The position numbers were made by a program, and so were the translations under genes. Below the pieces are notes generated by a model. That model did no database searches. It had not been told where the DNA came from and worked only from the letters and a program-made list of their open reading frames with translations. A stretch of 64,000 nucleotides of DNA, from the NCBI RefSeq assembly GCF_014203555.1, contig NZ_JACHJH010000002.1, positions 218,791 through 282,790 on the forward strand, read 5' to 3'. This stretch comes from Streptomyces olivoverticillatus. Lineage in GTDB: Bacteria; Actinomycetota; Actinomycetes; Streptomycetales; Streptomycetaceae. The number at the start of each line of letters is the position of its first letter. The stretch's first letter is position 1. Below are positions 54,958 to 64,000 of the stretch, piece after piece.

Positions 54958-55041
54958 AGGGAGGCGAAATAGCGTGCTGGAAGCGAATCCAGGTAATTCC
55001 TCCAGTTCTTCCTCCCAGTTCTTCCCCATGAGGTGGACCAC

Positions 55042-64000
<8,959 letters not shown>

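Overview
The window reads as a Streptomyces (or close actinomycete) chromosome. Base composition is very GC-rich with third-position G/C bias, starts are often GTG, 4-nt ATGA/GTGA overlaps are common, there is one rare in-frame TTA codon, and regulators of the SARP, LAL and AfsA types are abundant. No rRNA, tRNA, CRISPR, insertion sequence or phage gene was seen.

Bases 1-14,100 are ordinary chromosome: the 3' part of methylmalonate-semialdehyde dehydrogenase, a FUSC-type membrane protein with a convergent TetR regulator, a pair of bacterial PH-domain membrane proteins, an unusual membrane-bound ECF sigma factor carrying a secreted CAP domain, a small zinc-binding protein, a three-gene succinate dehydrogenase operon (sdhC-sdhA-sdhB) with a divergent LysR regulator, and a crcB-DUF190-crcB fluoride-export operon. 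A styrene-monooxygenase-like flavoprotein (14.1-15.4 kb) marks the border.

Bases 15,527-26,496 form one tightly overlapping operon: fatty acyl-AMP ligase, acyl-CoA-dehydrogenase-like protein, ACP, a KS-AT-ACP polyketide synthase, KAS III, an FkbH-like glyceryl-ACP synthase, a second ACP and an Sfp-type phosphopantetheinyl transferase. This is the toolkit expected for an acyl-tetronate: a fatty acid is activated, possibly desaturated, extended once with malonate, and joined to glyceryl-ACP. The dehydrogenase-like gene has the single TTA codon, which suggests bldA control.

Bases 26,500-46,100 are mainly regulatory and accessory: a LuxR/TrmB-like regulator, a short membrane peptide, a second phosphopantetheinyl transferase beside a metallophosphoesterase, a giant LAL regulator followed by an MbtH-like protein, a polyprenyl-synthase-like protein and an acyl-AMP-ligase-like protein that both lack key catalytic residues, a LuxR-ATPase, a SARP-NB-ARC regulator, an AfsA-type gamma-butyrolactone synthase homologue with an ARE-like palindrome upstream, another LAL and an MFS transporter. 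A Fic-domain gene (46.1-47.3 kb) follows.

Bases 47,322-64,000 begin a second assembly line: a HypE-like ATP-using enzyme, an amidase, a type II thioesterase, a hydrolase-like protein with a Cys in place of the usual Ser, a free-standing NRPS adenylation-PCP protein whose pocket by eye resembles asparagine-activating domains, an O-methyltransferase, an ACP and a modular PKS that runs off the window. Its first module (KS-AT-DH-KR-ACP) and most of a second malonyl module are visible. There is no classical loading module, so the starter is probably made on the free carriers. A shared G-run direct-repeat motif lies at a constant distance from candidate -10 boxes in front of the amidase, the Cys-hydrolase and the PKS, and also the metallophosphoesterase, arguing that one activator controls them. 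The nitrogenous starter route with a HypE relative is the most unusual system in the window.
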